A stretch of DNA of 64,000 nt, taken from NCBI RefSeq assembly GCF_018343775.1, contig NZ_CP074349.1, positions 1,044,001 through 1,108,000 on the forward strand, read 5' to 3'. Origin of the DNA: Pseudomonas cichorii. GTDB taxonomy: Bacteria; Pseudomonadota; Gammaproteobacteria; Pseudomonadales; Pseudomonadaceae. Position 1 is the stretch's first letter; the number at the start of each line of letters is the position of its first letter. The notes beneath the pieces were generated by a model. The model saw nothing but the letters and a program-made list of their open reading frames with translations. It ran no database searches and was not told where the DNA came from. Below are positions 41,425 to 51,115 of this stretch, one piece after another. The translations under genes and the position numbers were made by a program.

Positions 41425-44400
41425 CTATAGAATATCGCTGTTAACCAGTAGCCAAGGAGCATCAGTGGTGCGAGTCTTCAATACAGTAACCTCTGAAAGC
41501 AGCTTGTTATCTTTCCCACCCAGCGAGGTGGTTTCAAAGCGTTTCTCCCGTAAAGCCGTATCGCCGGGAACCGGGTGATACTTCAAGACAATAGCCAGAC
41601 CATGCTGTGCATTGGCCTGGTTCTGGAATATTTCCAGACCTAACTTGAGCGGAGCATCGGGAGGGCTTAGCAGGTCGAGTCGATACAGCAAGGGCTCGCT
41701 CCAGGGTTCCCAGTCATTACGTTGACTGTTTTGCAAAAAGTAGGCGCTGATGCCAAAGCTGGCGTCGTTGAGTTCTCTGGCTGTTATACCGGGCAAGCGC
41801 ACGATTAGCATGGGCTTGTTATCGATATGTTCTAGCGAGACCGTTGGCGAGGAGGTAATGTCGGCCAGCGAGAGACGCTCTTCAGTTAAGGTTCGATTTT
41901 TGCTCTGTTTACCCCAAGTGCTTTCCAGCAACCACTGATCAAGCTTGGTTTTATTGTTGCGGTTATACAGCCATTCTCCACCGAGCTGTAGGCCTGTGAG
42001 CACCAGGCCAATCAAGTTGGCACGGGCGGCGACGCTCAGCAGTTTTCCACCTGCAGTCACCCAAGCAAGCGCACGTGCCTGGGTAACACTTGTCATTGCT
42101 CCATAGGAATATTGGGCGGTTCTGGCAGCCGCCCAGCCATTGACAACCACTTGTCCGGAGTCGCCGGCTAGGGCCATGCTTGCGCCTGCCAATGTAGCGC
42201 CATTACCTGATCGCAATGCTTCTGACCAACGTGCGTAGGACCCTTTTTCACCGGCGATGCTGAAGCCGGCTGCGAAAAGCCCAAAACCATAAGCAGCAAA
42301 GCCCAAACCGCCAGTAAGTTTTCCTAACTTTGCCGACATTTTGATTTGCGCAGCCTTACTTGAGTAGTTTCCAATGGCAACGGTGAGGCTCGTGATTACA
42401 ATACCTTGGGCAGCGGCAAAAATGCCTCCCATCATTGAAGCAAAAGCATTTATAAGCGCCAGTTTGTCGGAAGCGTCCACATCCTTTTTATTGAAATACT
42501 CGCTAGCCACCGTCGTAAAGTTAACAATCTGCAAAACCGCCGCCGCCGAAGCAAATAAATCGCCCCCGACAGGTGTGAAAACAGCCTTGCTGACTCCCTT
42601 GAATGGACGCTTGAGCCGATGGTCGTCCGCCATTCTATCGAACTCAAGCTGCTGAGCATTGTTAAGCCCGGCGATCTTGAAGCCCGCTTTGCCTGCTCCA
42701 TCCCCGACGGGACTCATGGCCTGAGCAACGCTTCCTTCAAGAGGCAGAACAGCCTGTTGCAGGGCCTTGCGTTGAGCCGCCAGTGGTTTGTAGCTGCCTT
42801 TGGGAAGCTGGCCTTTATGTTCTTTGGCCAAGGTCTGTTTGATCTGATTTTTGAGTGATCGCATTTTCTGACGGAGCTCGGTCAGTTTTGCGACATCCTC
42901 ATTGAATTTCTTGATCTGGCTGGCCGAGGAGAACTGAAGCGTTATTCCGTTTTTATTGAAGGCCTGCAAAATATTTATCCAGGAGGCCCCTGGAATATTG
43001 CGCAGCACCTTTGATGGATCGAATGGCTGACCACTGCGCAAACCCTGCATCGCATCATTGAGTGCGCCTGCCAGGCGTAGCTGTTTCGCTGGATCGTAAG
43101 CGGTGTCACGTAGCTGGCCGAGCATCATGTCGGTGTCGGTAAGCTGAAGGGAGTCTGGCAGATGCTGGGCCAGCAGATTGCCAAACTTGCCGCTAAGATC
43201 CTGTGTGCCGGCATAGTCTTTCTTGACCATGAGGGTGTCACGCAGTGACTTAATGAATGACATAAGCTTTGCATGCAGGTCTTTCTGGTCGGCCTGGCTC
43301 AAGGTTATAAAGGAGGAGATCGAAAGCCCTGGTTGTTTCTCAATCAGTTTGGCGAGTTTTTCTGTCGCGTCGTCGGTCCGGCAAATATCCTTGAGCGCTG
43401 CATATTCAGTTGCCAGAAGGGCATGCCGTTGTCCTTGAGGCTTTGGATCGAAATACCAGGCTGAGCGATGGAAGCGCTCCTCGGTCACCAGCTTGATGCG
43501 ATCCTCGGTGATCAACTCCAGCCGTTTGTTCCAACGCACCAGATGGGCTTGTTGCTCCTTGATGAATGCTTCCATGGGCGTTCGGTTAACCAGGTCATTG
43601 ATGCCCTGTTGACCCATCTTTGCGCCTTCAAGTGCCTCGTCGGTATTGCCATCAATGGTTTCGATCAGGTCCTGGTACTTGGGATAGAGCGCCCCCAGGC
43701 TTTCTCGCATCTGCATCTTTGCTCTGGCAACGCTTACCGGCGTTGACCATAAATTGGCAAACTTCTGTTGGTTTTTAAGGTTGACGTAATCCGCGATGCG
43801 TTGCCGTTGTTCGGCGTTCGTTTCATCCTTGAGCGTGGCAAAGCGTGGATCGCCCTGCGACGCTTTGAGAATGCTGTCGCCGGTCACGGTGTACAGGGTT
43901 TCGATGTAGCAACCCATGACATATTTCTTCTGCGTCTCCTCCGAATTACTCCAGTCACTGACCCAGCCCGCGACCAGATCCTGATGTTCGGCGAGATCGC
44001 GCAGCACGCCGATATCATCCTGTATGACCAGATACAGATGGTCCTGCTCATACTCGCCCTTGACCTGCTTTTTCAAGGCACCGAGTTGAGTTTTCTTGAA
44101 TTGGGTCGCTTGCTCCCAGAGGTAGTCCTTGCTTTCCTCGGGTTTGGCACCTGCAATCGCGGGTGCCTTGCTTGGCTGTTCGGCAATCTCAGCGATCCAC
44201 TTTTCTGCCTGCTTGGGTGTCAGCAGGTTGGCCGCACCTTTCTCCGGGTCGGCCTTGGCAAGACTGACCTTCTGCATGAAGTGCTCACGCTCGGATTTGT
44301 GCTTGATGACCTGCGCGCATTTGGCGGCAGTCCATTGCACTTCGGAGTAGTTGACATAGAGAGTGTCCGAGCGCGGAAAGACCAGCGCGGCTTCGCCTAC

Positions 44401-44745
44401 GTTGTTTGTGCGTTTATCGGCGCTGACTTCGCTTTTGTTCCACAACAATTGGGTCACGATGCCATCTTGAATCCGGTATTCATGAAGGATGGCTTGAGGC
44501 TTCTTGTCGACGATGACGTAGAGCCAGCCGTCGCGGATCAGGCGAATGCCCAATGGACGTGAAGTGGTCTTATACGGCATTACCAGTTCGCTCGACGGGT
44601 CGAGTCGCTCGACCAGGCCATAGCGCAGAGGGATGAGCTGAATCTTGGCTTTCATCAGGGGGCAGCCGCCCATGGCGGATTTGCCATCGTCTCGGCTCTT
44701 TGCAACGGCGTTCGGGCTTTTGCCGGCCGACGTGGGCGTGGTCAT
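41425..44745 (-). CDS. T6SS effector, VasX-like/BTH_I2691 family
   Basis: 1106-aa protein. N terminus resembles the VasX N-terminal region: a cysteine-containing CPLMKAKIQLIPLRYGLVER and RPLGIRLIRDGWLYVIVD. A long helical middle (250-700) is followed by a hydrophobic C-terminal region with several TM-like segments (GGIFAAAQGIVITSLTVAIG, GGLGFAAYGFGLFAAGFSIA, NLIGLVLTGLQLGGEWLY), consistent with pore formation in a target membrane. It overlaps the DUF4123 adaptor gene by 4 bp and follows vgrG and hcp in the same direction, so it should be delivered on the VgrG spike. Candidate immunity genes follow. The identification rests on order and N-terminal pattern. Confidence 0.78.
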   Translation of the reverse strand: MTTPTSAGKSPNAVAKSRDDGKSAMGGCPLMKAKIQLIPLRYGLVERLDPSSELVMPYKTTSRPLGIRLIRDGWLYVIVDKKPQAILHEYRIQDGIVTQLLWNKSEVSADKRTNNVGEAALVFPRSDTLYVNYSEVQWTAAKCAQVIKHKSEREHFMQKVSLAKADPEKGAANLLTPKQAEKWIAEIAEQPSKAPAIAGAKPEESKDYLWEQATQFKKTQLGALKKQVKGEYEQDHLYLVIQDDIGVLRDLAEHQDLVAGWVSDWSNSEETQKKYVMGCYIETLYTVTGDSILKASQGDPRFATLKDETNAEQRQRIADYVNLKNQQKFANLWSTPVSVARAKMQMRESLGALYPKYQDLIETIDGNTDEALEGAKMGQQGINDLVNRTPMEAFIKEQQAHLVRWNKRLELITEDRIKLVTEERFHRSAWYFDPKPQGQRHALLATEYAALKDICRTDDATEKLAKLIEKQPGLSISSFITLSQADQKDLHAKLMSFIKSLRDTLMVKKDYAGTQDLSGKFGNLLAQHLPDSLQLTDTDMMLGQLRDTAYDPAKQLRLAGALNDAMQGLRSGQPFDPSKVLRNIPGASWINILQAFNKNGITLQFSSASQIKKFNEDVAKLTELRQKMRSLKNQIKQTLAKEHKGQLPKGSYKPLAAQRKALQQAVLPLEGSVAQAMSPVGDGAGKAGFKIAGLNNAQQLEFDRMADDHRLKRPFKGVSKAVFTPVGGDLFASAAAVLQIVNFTTVASEYFNKKDVDASDKLALINAFASMMGGIFAAAQGIVITSLTVAIGNYSSKAAQIKMSAKLGKLTGGLGFAAYGFGLFAAGFSIAGEKGSYARWSEALRSGNGATLAGASMALAGDSGQVVVNGWAAARTAQYSYGAMTSVTQARALAWVTAGGKLLSVAARANLIGLVLTGLQLGGEWLYNRNNKTKLDQWLLESTWGKQSKNRTLTEERLSLADITSSPTVSLEHIDNKPMLIVRLPGITARELNDASFGISAYFLQNSQRNDWEPWSEPLLYRLDLLSPPDAPLKLGLEIFQNQANAQHGLAIVLKYHPVPGDTALREKRFETTSLGGKDNKLLSEVTVLKTRTTDAPWLLVNSDIL

Positions 44746-45641
44746 CCTTGGCTCCTGTTGAAGGCTTCAGCCCGTTCCTGTGCAATATCAGCGACCCGTT
44801 CGAGTCGCTGGGCGGGCGTTTGTTCCGATGGGGTCTTGAGAATTGCATCGAGGTCTGGATGATCTTCCAGCGCTCGCTCCCCCAGAAACCCGTGAATATT
44901 GGCGTAAAGGGTAATGTCGAGTTCGGTGTTGAAGCCTCGGTCATAAGAGGTCGACGCAAGGGTATGCAGATGTTCCCAACGTTGCAGGGGTGTGGCTTGC
45001 GCCTGATAGGACGGGAAGTATTCGTGCATGTGTTCATCGAGCCGAAGGACAAGACTGCGGAAATTCACTTCGTTTAGCTGGCTGAGTTGTTCGTCGCTCA
45101 ACCGGTAGAGCTGCTTGTGGTCAGGCTCCAGTGCCTTGCCCGGTCGTTGATCCACATGCCAGCACCCCAACGCTGCATCGGCAGTGACGATCTGTGTACA
45201 AGGACCGAACAGGGTCGCGTCCTTGATGCTGTTTGCATGAGCGAGCAGGGCATGGGTCACGGCGGGATCGGCGATACGCAATAAAACTTCTTCACCTTGC
45301 GGATGCACCACACTGGTGAGCCAGCGAAAATGCGCGACCATGCGATCCCATGGCTGGTCGCTGAAAACAAGGTAGCCCCACTCTTTGGGGGCCGCGCTCA
45401 GGAATTGCATCAGGATCGGGTTGTTCTGTGCTTTTACCCGGACAAGGCAGGGAGAAATATCACCCAGTTCTGCCCACCGCGTACCCAGGTAAAGCGGCTC
45501 GAACTCCGGATTGTCCGACCACTGATAGAGGTGCCGTGGCAGATGCTCGACACTCACGCCATCGAGCAGTAAACCTACCGTGCCGTTCCACGGCAGGCCT
45601 TTGGGAAGGCCATTTTCCAGCGCCCACTCGGACTTAAGCAT
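44742..45641 (-). CDS. DUF4123 domain T6SS effector adaptor (Tap/Tec-type chaperone)
   Basis: 299-aa protein with the DUF4123 pattern: LLLDGVSVEHLPRHLYQW, EPLYLGTRWAELGDISPCLV, WGYLVFSDQPWDRMVAHFRW, VLLRIADPAVTHALL. DUF4123 proteins load specific effectors onto VgrG. The start at 45641 overlaps the vgrG stop by 8 bp, and the stop overlaps the effector start by 4 bp, tight coupling of adaptor and cargo as expected. Confidence 0.88.
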   Translation of the reverse strand: MLKSEWALENGLPKGLPWNGTVGLLLDGVSVEHLPRHLYQWSDNPEFEPLYLGTRWAELGDISPCLVRVKAQNNPILMQFLSAAPKEWGYLVFSDQPWDRMVAHFRWLTSVVHPQGEEVLLRIADPAVTHALLAHANSIKDATLFGPCTQIVTADAALGCWHVDQRPGKALEPDHKQLYRLSDEQLSQLNEVNFRSLVLRLDEHMHEYFPSYQAQATPLQRWEHLHTLASTSYDRGFNTELDITLYANIHGFLGERALEDHPDLDAILKTPSEQTPAQRLERVADIAQERAEAFNRSQG

Positions 45642-47676
45642 CCTGCGCCTCCTGCTTGGCAGCTTCGCATACCGCACAAATCGGCTTCTTCTGCATCAAT
45701 GCCTGACGCTGTGCCGGGATCAGCAGTTTCCCGGCCTTGTCCGCATCCGCCTGCTTCAACGGCCCCGGCAACAACGGCGCTGCCCCCGTCCCGCTCCCTG
45801 GGCTGCCACCGTCATTGACGTTGACCATTGGCCCGCTCAGGGTTACGCCGCTGGCGTCGATCTTGATGAAGGTGCCGCCGGTTTTGAGGGTTATTTCGCT
45901 GCCGGCTTCGATCACGAGTTTCATGCCGCTGCTCAGGTGAATTTCCTGCCCGGCCTCAATGAACTGTCCCGTTCCGATCTTGACGTGCTGGTTGGTCGCG
46001 ACGGTCAGATGATCGTCGGCCCGCGCTTCAACCTTGCGGTCGGCATAGGTTGTGTGATGCTCCTCGGCCTTGAACTCGCTGTAGCTGTTCTGCTCCACGG
46101 TGTCGTGGCGTTCGTTGCCGACGCGGATCTTCTGGTCGTGCTCGATGTTCTCGTCCCAGTCGCGCTGGGCGTGGAGGTAGATCTGCTCCTGACCTTTCTT
46201 GTCCTCGATGCGCAGTTCGTTGTAACCACCGCCGCCCGGTGAACTCAGGGTCTTGAAGGTGCTGCGGGTCTTGTTCGCCGGCAGCTCGTAGGGGACGACG
46301 TTTTCCTTGTGGTACAGGCAGCCGCTGATCAGCGGCTGGTCGGGGTCGCCTTCCAGGAAAGTGACCAGCACCTCCATGCCGATGCGCGGGATGGCGATGC
46401 CGCCGTACTGGGCGCCAGCCCAGGCGGAGGACACGCGCAGCCAGCAACTGGTCTTGTCGTCGGCCTGGCCTTCACGGTCCCAGTGGAACTGGACCTTGAC
46501 GCGGCCGTATTGGTCGCAGTGGATCTCTTCGCCCTTGGGTCCGGTGACCACGGCGCTCTGGCTGCCGAGGATGCGGGGTTTGGGGTGCAGCAGCGGCGGG
46601 CGGTTCGGCACGTCCCAGGGCGTGGCCTTGAAGCGGTTGCGATAGCCCTGATGGAAATCGTCCTTGAGCGCTGTCGTGTCGCTGGTCACCGACTCTTCCA
46701 GCACTTGAGGCTGTTTGCCCTCGTGGACGATTTCGGTCAGCAGCCACAGGTCGTTCCACTTGGCCTTGGGGTGTTGGGTCAGGGCCAGGAAATGGCCGCT
46801 GACCAGCAACGGTTGATCACTTTTGCCTTCGGCCAGCTGGTAGTCGCTGCGATGACGCTCAAGGGCGCGCTTGGCCAGGTGCTTGCCGCGCTCGCGGTCC
46901 ACGAAACGACCCGGGTAGTCGTAATCCTCGAGGTCGGGCAGAGCGTCGCCCCGGTTTTCGCTTTCCAGCGTCAGGCGGGGTTTCTCGAAGTCGTAATCGC
47001 GACGGGTGGTGCGGCTGGTGCGGGTTTCCAGGCGCAGGTCGAAGCGCTTGATGACCGGGTCGTTGGCGACCAGGCCGGAGTCTTGCTGATAGGCCACGGG
47101 GGCGAGTTTCGGGAACACCGTCTGGTCATCGCCGAACACCAGCTTGTGGGCCGTGCGGCTGTGCTGGAAGTGGTAGTGAATCCCTTCTTCCTCGCACAGG
47201 CGCTGGATGAAGTGCAGGTCCGATTCATCGTACTGAACGCAGTAGACGCGCTCGGGATAAACCGACCCGACCTTGAATTCGTAGGCGTTGCTCTGGATGC
47301 CATGCTCTTCGAGGACCTGGCCGATGATTTTCGGCACGCTGAGGTTCTGGAAGATGCGCTGGTTGATGCGGTGGGCCAGGTAGGACAGTTGCGGGCGCAG
47401 GGTCACCGAGTAACGGGTCAGTCGCTTGCCGGAGTCACCCTGGGCGGCACGATGGATCTGGCCGTGAATGCCGCTGCCGTCCGGCGAAAGCTGCAGGAAG
47501 GCGGGCTTGTGCAACAGGGTTTCAAGGTCCAGGGACGGCTGCTCGCTGACCAGTTCCACGTCGAACACGAACGGTTGGCTGATGGCTTCCCGTCCGTTGA
47601 GGGCCAGGACTTGCAGGTCGCTGTTGGAGCCTTCGATGGTCAGGCTGAAGTGGGTCTGATTGGCCGGCGCGAACAT
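45634..47676 (-). CDS. vgrG: T6SS spike protein VgrG (TssI)
   Basis: 680-aa spike trimer subunit. gp27-like N terminus: HFSLTIEGSNSDLQVLAL, GIHGQIHRAAQGDSGKRLTR, YCVQYDESDLHFIQRLCEEE; gp5-like OB fold: GPKGEEIHCDQYGRVKVQFH, WAGAQYGGIAIPRIGMEVLV, FLEGDPDQPLISGCLYH; C-terminal beta-helix with GMKLVIEAGSEITLKTGGTF; and a short tail with CAVCEAA that may dock the adaptor-effector complex. No extra catalytic domain follows, so toxicity is provided by the separate downstream effector. Confidence 0.93.
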   Translation of the reverse strand: MFAPANQTHFSLTIEGSNSDLQVLALNGREAISQPFVFDVELVSEQPSLDLETLLHKPAFLQLSPDGSGIHGQIHRAAQGDSGKRLTRYSVTLRPQLSYLAHRINQRIFQNLSVPKIIGQVLEEHGIQSNAYEFKVGSVYPERVYCVQYDESDLHFIQRLCEEEGIHYHFQHSRTAHKLVFGDDQTVFPKLAPVAYQQDSGLVANDPVIKRFDLRLETRTSRTTRRDYDFEKPRLTLESENRGDALPDLEDYDYPGRFVDRERGKHLAKRALERHRSDYQLAEGKSDQPLLVSGHFLALTQHPKAKWNDLWLLTEIVHEGKQPQVLEESVTSDTTALKDDFHQGYRNRFKATPWDVPNRPPLLHPKPRILGSQSAVVTGPKGEEIHCDQYGRVKVQFHWDREGQADDKTSCWLRVSSAWAGAQYGGIAIPRIGMEVLVTFLEGDPDQPLISGCLYHKENVVPYELPANKTRSTFKTLSSPGGGGYNELRIEDKKGQEQIYLHAQRDWDENIEHDQKIRVGNERHDTVEQNSYSEFKAEEHHTTYADRKVEARADDHLTVATNQHVKIGTGQFIEAGQEIHLSSGMKLVIEAGSEITLKTGGTFIKIDASGVTLSGPMVNVNDGGSPGSGTGAAPLLPGPLKQADADKAGKLLIPAQRQALMQKKPICAVCEAAKQEAQDA

Positions 47677-47754
47677 CCCTTGTTCCTCGATTCTGAAAGG
47701 GCGTAAACAACATCGACCAGCAGAAGCTGGCCGATGCTTGAAACCTCAGCCGTC

Positions 47755-48270
47755 TCAGGCCACAGGCGAACGCCAGTCATCGGAGCCCGAAGTACCGGAC
47801 ACTTCGTGGGTCCAGGTGATTTTGCGGTAGGTCATTTCGATGTCTTCCAGGTGCGTGAAATGCGCGTTCGCAGGGTCCTGGCAGTTGTGCATGTAGTCCT
47901 TGGAGCTGACGAGGATCGCGTCTTCCAGAACGGTGGTGTAGTAGTGCTCCTGAGTGCCTTGAGCCGAGGTGCGGAACCATTTGATTTCGACTTTGCTCAG
48001 GCGCTCGCCGGAAGTCAGGGCCGCTTGCAGCAGAGGCGAGGACTTGTCGAAGACCTTGGTGATTTTCACCGGCTTGTGAACGCGCTGGCCGGTTGGCTGG
48101 CCGGACTGTGGGTCACGCGGGATGATCACGTCGTGATGGAAGGCTTGCACCATCACTTCGTCTTCGTGGCCTTCCTGGAAGGTGTTGCCCACGGAGTCGG
48201 CGGTGAAAGCGCCGGCAGTGATCAGGCCTTGTTTTTCGCCGGTGATGGACATGTACGCGGGTGTAGCCAT
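47755..48270 (-). CDS. hcp: T6SS tube protein Hcp
   Basis: 171-aa Hcp ring protein: MATPAYMSITGEKQGLITAG, EDEVMVQAFHHDVIIPRDPQ, GQRVHKPVKITKVFDKSSPL, SKVEIKWFRTSAQGTQEHYY and IEMTYRKITWTHEVSGTSGS. The start at 48270 is preceded by AAGGAGAG. It is the first gene of the hcp-vgrG-adaptor-effector unit, with an apparent sigma-54 promoter and palindromic sites upstream. No structural T6SS genes (tssA-M) are in the window, so this is an orphan Hcp/VgrG island using a machine encoded elsewhere. Confidence 0.93.
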   Translation of the reverse strand: MATPAYMSITGEKQGLITAGAFTADSVGNTFQEGHEDEVMVQAFHHDVIIPRDPQSGQPTGQRVHKPVKITKVFDKSSPLLQAALTSGERLSKVEIKWFRTSAQGTQEHYYTTVLEDAILVSSKDYMHNCQDPANAHFTHLEDIEMTYRKITWTHEVSGTSGSDDWRSPVA

Positions 48271-48337
48271 GGATGCTCTCCTTGCTGAAACTTGAGGGTC
48301 CCGGGAGGCGAATTTGCCTGGTGGGTGGCAAATACTC

Positions 48338-48353
48338 ATCAAGCTTTGTGCCA
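48338..48353 (-). promoter_or_regulatory. Sigma-54-like promoter of hcp
   Basis: On the minus strand TGGCAC-AAAGC-TTGAT matches the -24/-12 pattern TGGCAC-N5-TTGCW except for A in place of C in the -12 element. It is 68-83 bp upstream of the hcp start. RpoN control of hcp/vgrG genes is known in Pseudomonas. Confidence 0.5.
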
Positions 48354-48437
48354 GTCCGAAAAATAGCTATATAAATCAATACTATGCATGATTTGTTCGT
48401 GGCCTTGAGGACTTTTCATGGGTGAAATCTCTTGAAA

Positions 48438-48560
48438 GTGCGCAAGAAGTTGCGCACCACTGCGCAACTTCTTGCGCACTCGTCTACAGGCTTCTAAACA
48501 CAAGCCTTGTAGAGAACTGTCCACAGGTTACTCACAAAAAATTGCGCAACTTCTTGCGCA
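48438..48560. promoter_or_regulatory. Three identical 18-bp palindromic sites upstream of hcp
   Basis: TGCGCAAGAAGTTGCGCA or its inverse complement occurs at 48439-48456, 48461-48478 and 48543-48560: an inverted repeat TGCGCAA-N4-TTGCGCA with the same spacer each time. Centres are 22 and 82 bp apart, and the cluster is about 85-220 bp upstream of the sigma-54-like promoter, the usual range for enhancer-binding activators. Probable operators for an unknown regulator of hcp. Confidence 0.65.
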
Positions 48561-48696
48561 TAATAGCGATGTGATGTCATTCGGGTAGGAAGCGCCTCAA
48601 GAGTGGTTTTTTGGAGAGCTTCATGAGGCGAGGAGCGGTTCACAGGCCACAATCCGTCGCAGCCAAGGCTCAAGGTCTGCGAGTCAACGGGGGGAA

Positions 48697-48787
48697 GTGG
48701 GAGGCAGCTTGCTGGCGACTTCAGCATACAGACGCAGAATATCTGTCGGTTTTCAGGCCTTTTTCGCCAGCAAGCTGCCTCCCACAA
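48697..48787. repeat. Long REP-like palindrome (type B, second copy)
   Basis: GTGGGAGGCAGCTTGCTGGC and its inverse complement with a ~40-base loop containing CAGACGCAGAATATCTGTCGG. It is nearly identical to 19557-19648. It lies 30 bp after the chemoreceptor stop and fills most of the gap between that gene and the hcp promoter region. Confidence 0.88.
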
Positions 48788-48816
48788 GTTTTGCTCATGC
48801 CTTGACTGATCGGTTA

Positions 48817-50772
48817 TCAAACCACCTTGAAGCGGTTGACCAACCCTTGTTGAAGCTCGGCCAGACGTGCCAGTTCGCGGCTGGTATGAGCCGTTTGTTC
48901 GGCGCCTGCGCTGACTTGAACGACGAGTGTGTTGATTTCGTTGACGTTGCGGTGGATTTCTTCGGCCACCAGGCTCTGTTCTTCGGCAGCCGAGGCGACC
49001 TGAATGTTGCGGTCGCTGATGCTCGCGATGCCGTTGGCGATTTCCTCCAGCAAGTCGCCTGCACGTACCACGTTGCTTGCGCCTTCCTGAGCCTTGTTCA
49101 GGGTTTCCTTCATGGATTGTGCTGCGCTGTCGGAGCCGGCTTGCAGGTTTGCGATCATGCTCTGGATGCTGACGGTGGAGTCCTGGGTTTTCTTGGCCAG
49201 TTGGCGTACTTCGTCGGCCACGACGGCGAAGCCACGGCCCTGTTCGCCAGCCCGTGCGGCTTCGATGGCAGCGTTGAGTGCCAGCAGGTTGGTCTGCTCG
49301 GCGACACCACGGATCACGTCCAGCACGGAGGAAATGGAATCGCTCTCGCCCTTGAGGTTATCGATGATCTGCGAGGTCTGTTCTGCCTGCACCGAAAGGT
49401 CCTTGATCAGGCGAATGGTGTTGTCGATCTCGGTCTTGCCCTGGACGGTGCTGGTGTTGACGCGCTGTGACATCTCGGCGGCGTCGGTGGTGCTGCGAGC
49501 GACATCCTTTACCGTGGCACTCATCTCGCTGATGGCCGTGGCGACCTGATCGGTGCCCAGACGTTGCTGGGCTACGTTCTGGCTGGTCTGGACCGCAACC
49601 GCCGAGGATTCATCGGCTCCCAGAGCGACTTTGGTGGTCGCGCTGCCGATCTCCCGGATCACTTCGCTGATCTGCTGCGCCATGTTGTCGAGGTTGCGCG
49701 AGATTTCACCGAACTCATCCGTGCCGGTGTATCGGGTTCTGACAGTCAGATCCCTTGTCGACAGGGCGATCAGGGTACGGTTGACATCGCTGACCGCAAA
49801 TTTGATGTTGCGGATGATCAACTGTGACAGGCAAAGCACTGCGATCAGCATCACAATCACGGTCGCGATGGCGATATACAGGCTGCTCTGTGCACTTGCG
49901 CGGGCATGGGTTGCCAGGTCCAGTACGGCCTGACTCAGTTCTTCCTCGACAGCACCCATCTGATCGATACGGTTGGTCGACAGGTTGAACCAGTCTTCAG
50001 GCTTGATATTGAGCGGGTCACCCAGTGGCGTGTCGAAGGCCAGACGCTGCAGACGGGCCACTTCGAGCGAACCGGGTTGCTGAAGGACGTTGTCCATCTT
50101 GGTTTTGAAGATCTGCGGTGCCCAGCGCTGGAAGGCTTCAAAGTAGCCGCTGAATTCCCCCAGGTTACGGCTGAAACGCGACAACAGGCTCGCATCGAAA
50201 CGATTCTGGTTGAAGGCCAGACCGAGCAGCACTCGCTCGCGACCGGCACGCTCTTTCATCGCCACGAACTGGTTGAGCGAGCTCAGCGCCCGAAGGATTG
50301 CGGGCTCATCGACACTGGCTTCCAGCGAATAGGTGAAGTCGACCAGGTTTTTGATGATATCTGTGAAGCGCGCACCCGACTCAGTGCTGTTGAGTCCCAT
50401 CGCATCTACCTTCTGACGCAAGGGGCCCAGCTCGTCTATGGTCTGCAATACCTTGTCCAGGCCACTCTGGCGAGGCAGAGCCTTTATCACTGCGGCTGCC
50501 TTGTCGGTGTCTGCACGGAAACTCTTGAGCTTGTCCTGCATGGACTTGCCGCCGCTGCCCAGGAATACCCCGCTTGCACCTCGTTCGCGCTGGAGGGTCG
50601 TGACCAGGTTGCTCAGTTTTTGTGCAGTGCTGCTGGCCGAAACGGTGCGGCTCATGGCATCCAGAGACTGGATCTTGTCGGCAATGTAGATACCGGAAAA
50701 GGCTAGAAGCCCAAGGAGGGGGAACATCAGAATGAGCATTAACTTCATACTCAAAGGAGCATTTTTAAGCAT
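48817..50772 (-). CDS. Methyl-accepting chemotaxis protein with NIT (nitrate/nitrite-sensing) domain
   Basis: 651-aa chemoreceptor. TM1 ~9-31 ([20 protein letters not shown]); a helical periplasmic domain (~35-290) opening with [20 protein letters not shown], the NIT-domain signature (LQxERGxSxxFL); TM2 ~305-327 ([20 protein letters not shown]); HAMP; and a signalling hairpin whose tip contains [20 protein letters not shown] then [21 protein letters not shown] domains are linked to nitrate and nitrite but ligands vary. The start at 50772 (MLKNAPLSM) is chosen for its GAGGT site 6 bp upstream. No CheW-docking pentapeptide for CheR is obvious at the C terminus. Confidence 0.88.
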   Translation of the reverse strand: MLKNAPLSMKLMLILMFPLLGLLAFSGIYIADKIQSLDAMSRTVSASSTAQKLSNLVTTLQRERGASGVFLGSGGKSMQDKLKSFRADTDKAAAVIKALPRQSGLDKVLQTIDELGPLRQKVDAMGLNSTESGARFTDIIKNLVDFTYSLEASVDEPAILRALSSLNQFVAMKERAGRERVLLGLAFNQNRFDASLLSRFSRNLGEFSGYFEAFQRWAPQIFKTKMDNVLQQPGSLEVARLQRLAFDTPLGDPLNIKPEDWFNLSTNRIDQMGAVEEELSQAVLDLATHARASAQSSLYIAIATVIVMLIAVLCLSQLIIRNIKFAVSDVNRTLIALSTRDLTVRTRYTGTDEFGEISRNLDNMAQQISEVIREIGSATTKVALGADESSAVAVQTSQNVAQQRLGTDQVATAISEMSATVKDVARSTTDAAEMSQRVNTSTVQGKTEIDNTIRLIKDLSVQAEQTSQIIDNLKGESDSISSVLDVIRGVAEQTNLLALNAAIEAARAGEQGRGFAVVADEVRQLAKKTQDSTVSIQSMIANLQAGSDSAAQSMKETLNKAQEGASNVVRAGDLLEEIANGIASISDRNIQVASAAEEQSLVAEEIHRNVNEINTLVVQVSAGAEQTAHTSRELARLAELQQGLVNRFKVV

Positions 50773-51115
50773 TGCAGACCTCATTTCTTGCAGACTGACC
50801 GTAAACGGATGTGTGTTGCTATCGCTCCTTGCTGTAAGGAGTTGCATAGATGATCGAATATCAGCCTGCCATAGCGGTCTTGCCTCCGTTTGAGTGTATC
50901 GGCAGCTCAACGGTAAGCTTTATGGGTTGTGCGCACTGTTGGTGCGAAGATGGGTGAGGGTGGTGCGAAATGGGGCGCAGTTATTAGTGAACAAATCCGC
51001 TCCCTGAAAGAGTTTTTTGTAGGGTTTTAGGCAGTTAATCGCATTTTTTGTAAAAAAATTGCGAATATTGATGATAAGTGATAGCTTCGCATGATGTTAA
51101 TGCGGGGTGCTACAG
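50773..51115. other. Divergent intergenic region (no gene seen)
   Basis: 343 bp between the chemoreceptor and the ATPase gene. The half near 51000-51100 is A/T-rich (runs such as TTTTTTGTAAAAAAATTGCG) and probably holds the promoter of the ATPase cassette. No clear operator, terminator or RNA gene was recognised. Confidence 0.5.

Noticed and set aside
46309..47706. 465-codon open frame on the plus strand across vgrG
   Set aside because: Valine/alanine-rich antisense shadow of vgrG with no family features.
48438..48560. CRISPR-like array
   Set aside because: Only three 18-bp palindromes with unequal spacing (22 and 82 bp centre to centre) and no cas genes; operators fit better.
48494..48820. 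108-codon open frame on the minus strand upstream of hcp
   Set aside because: It is made largely of the type B palindrome and the three palindromic sites, which are better explained as repeat and regulatory DNA.
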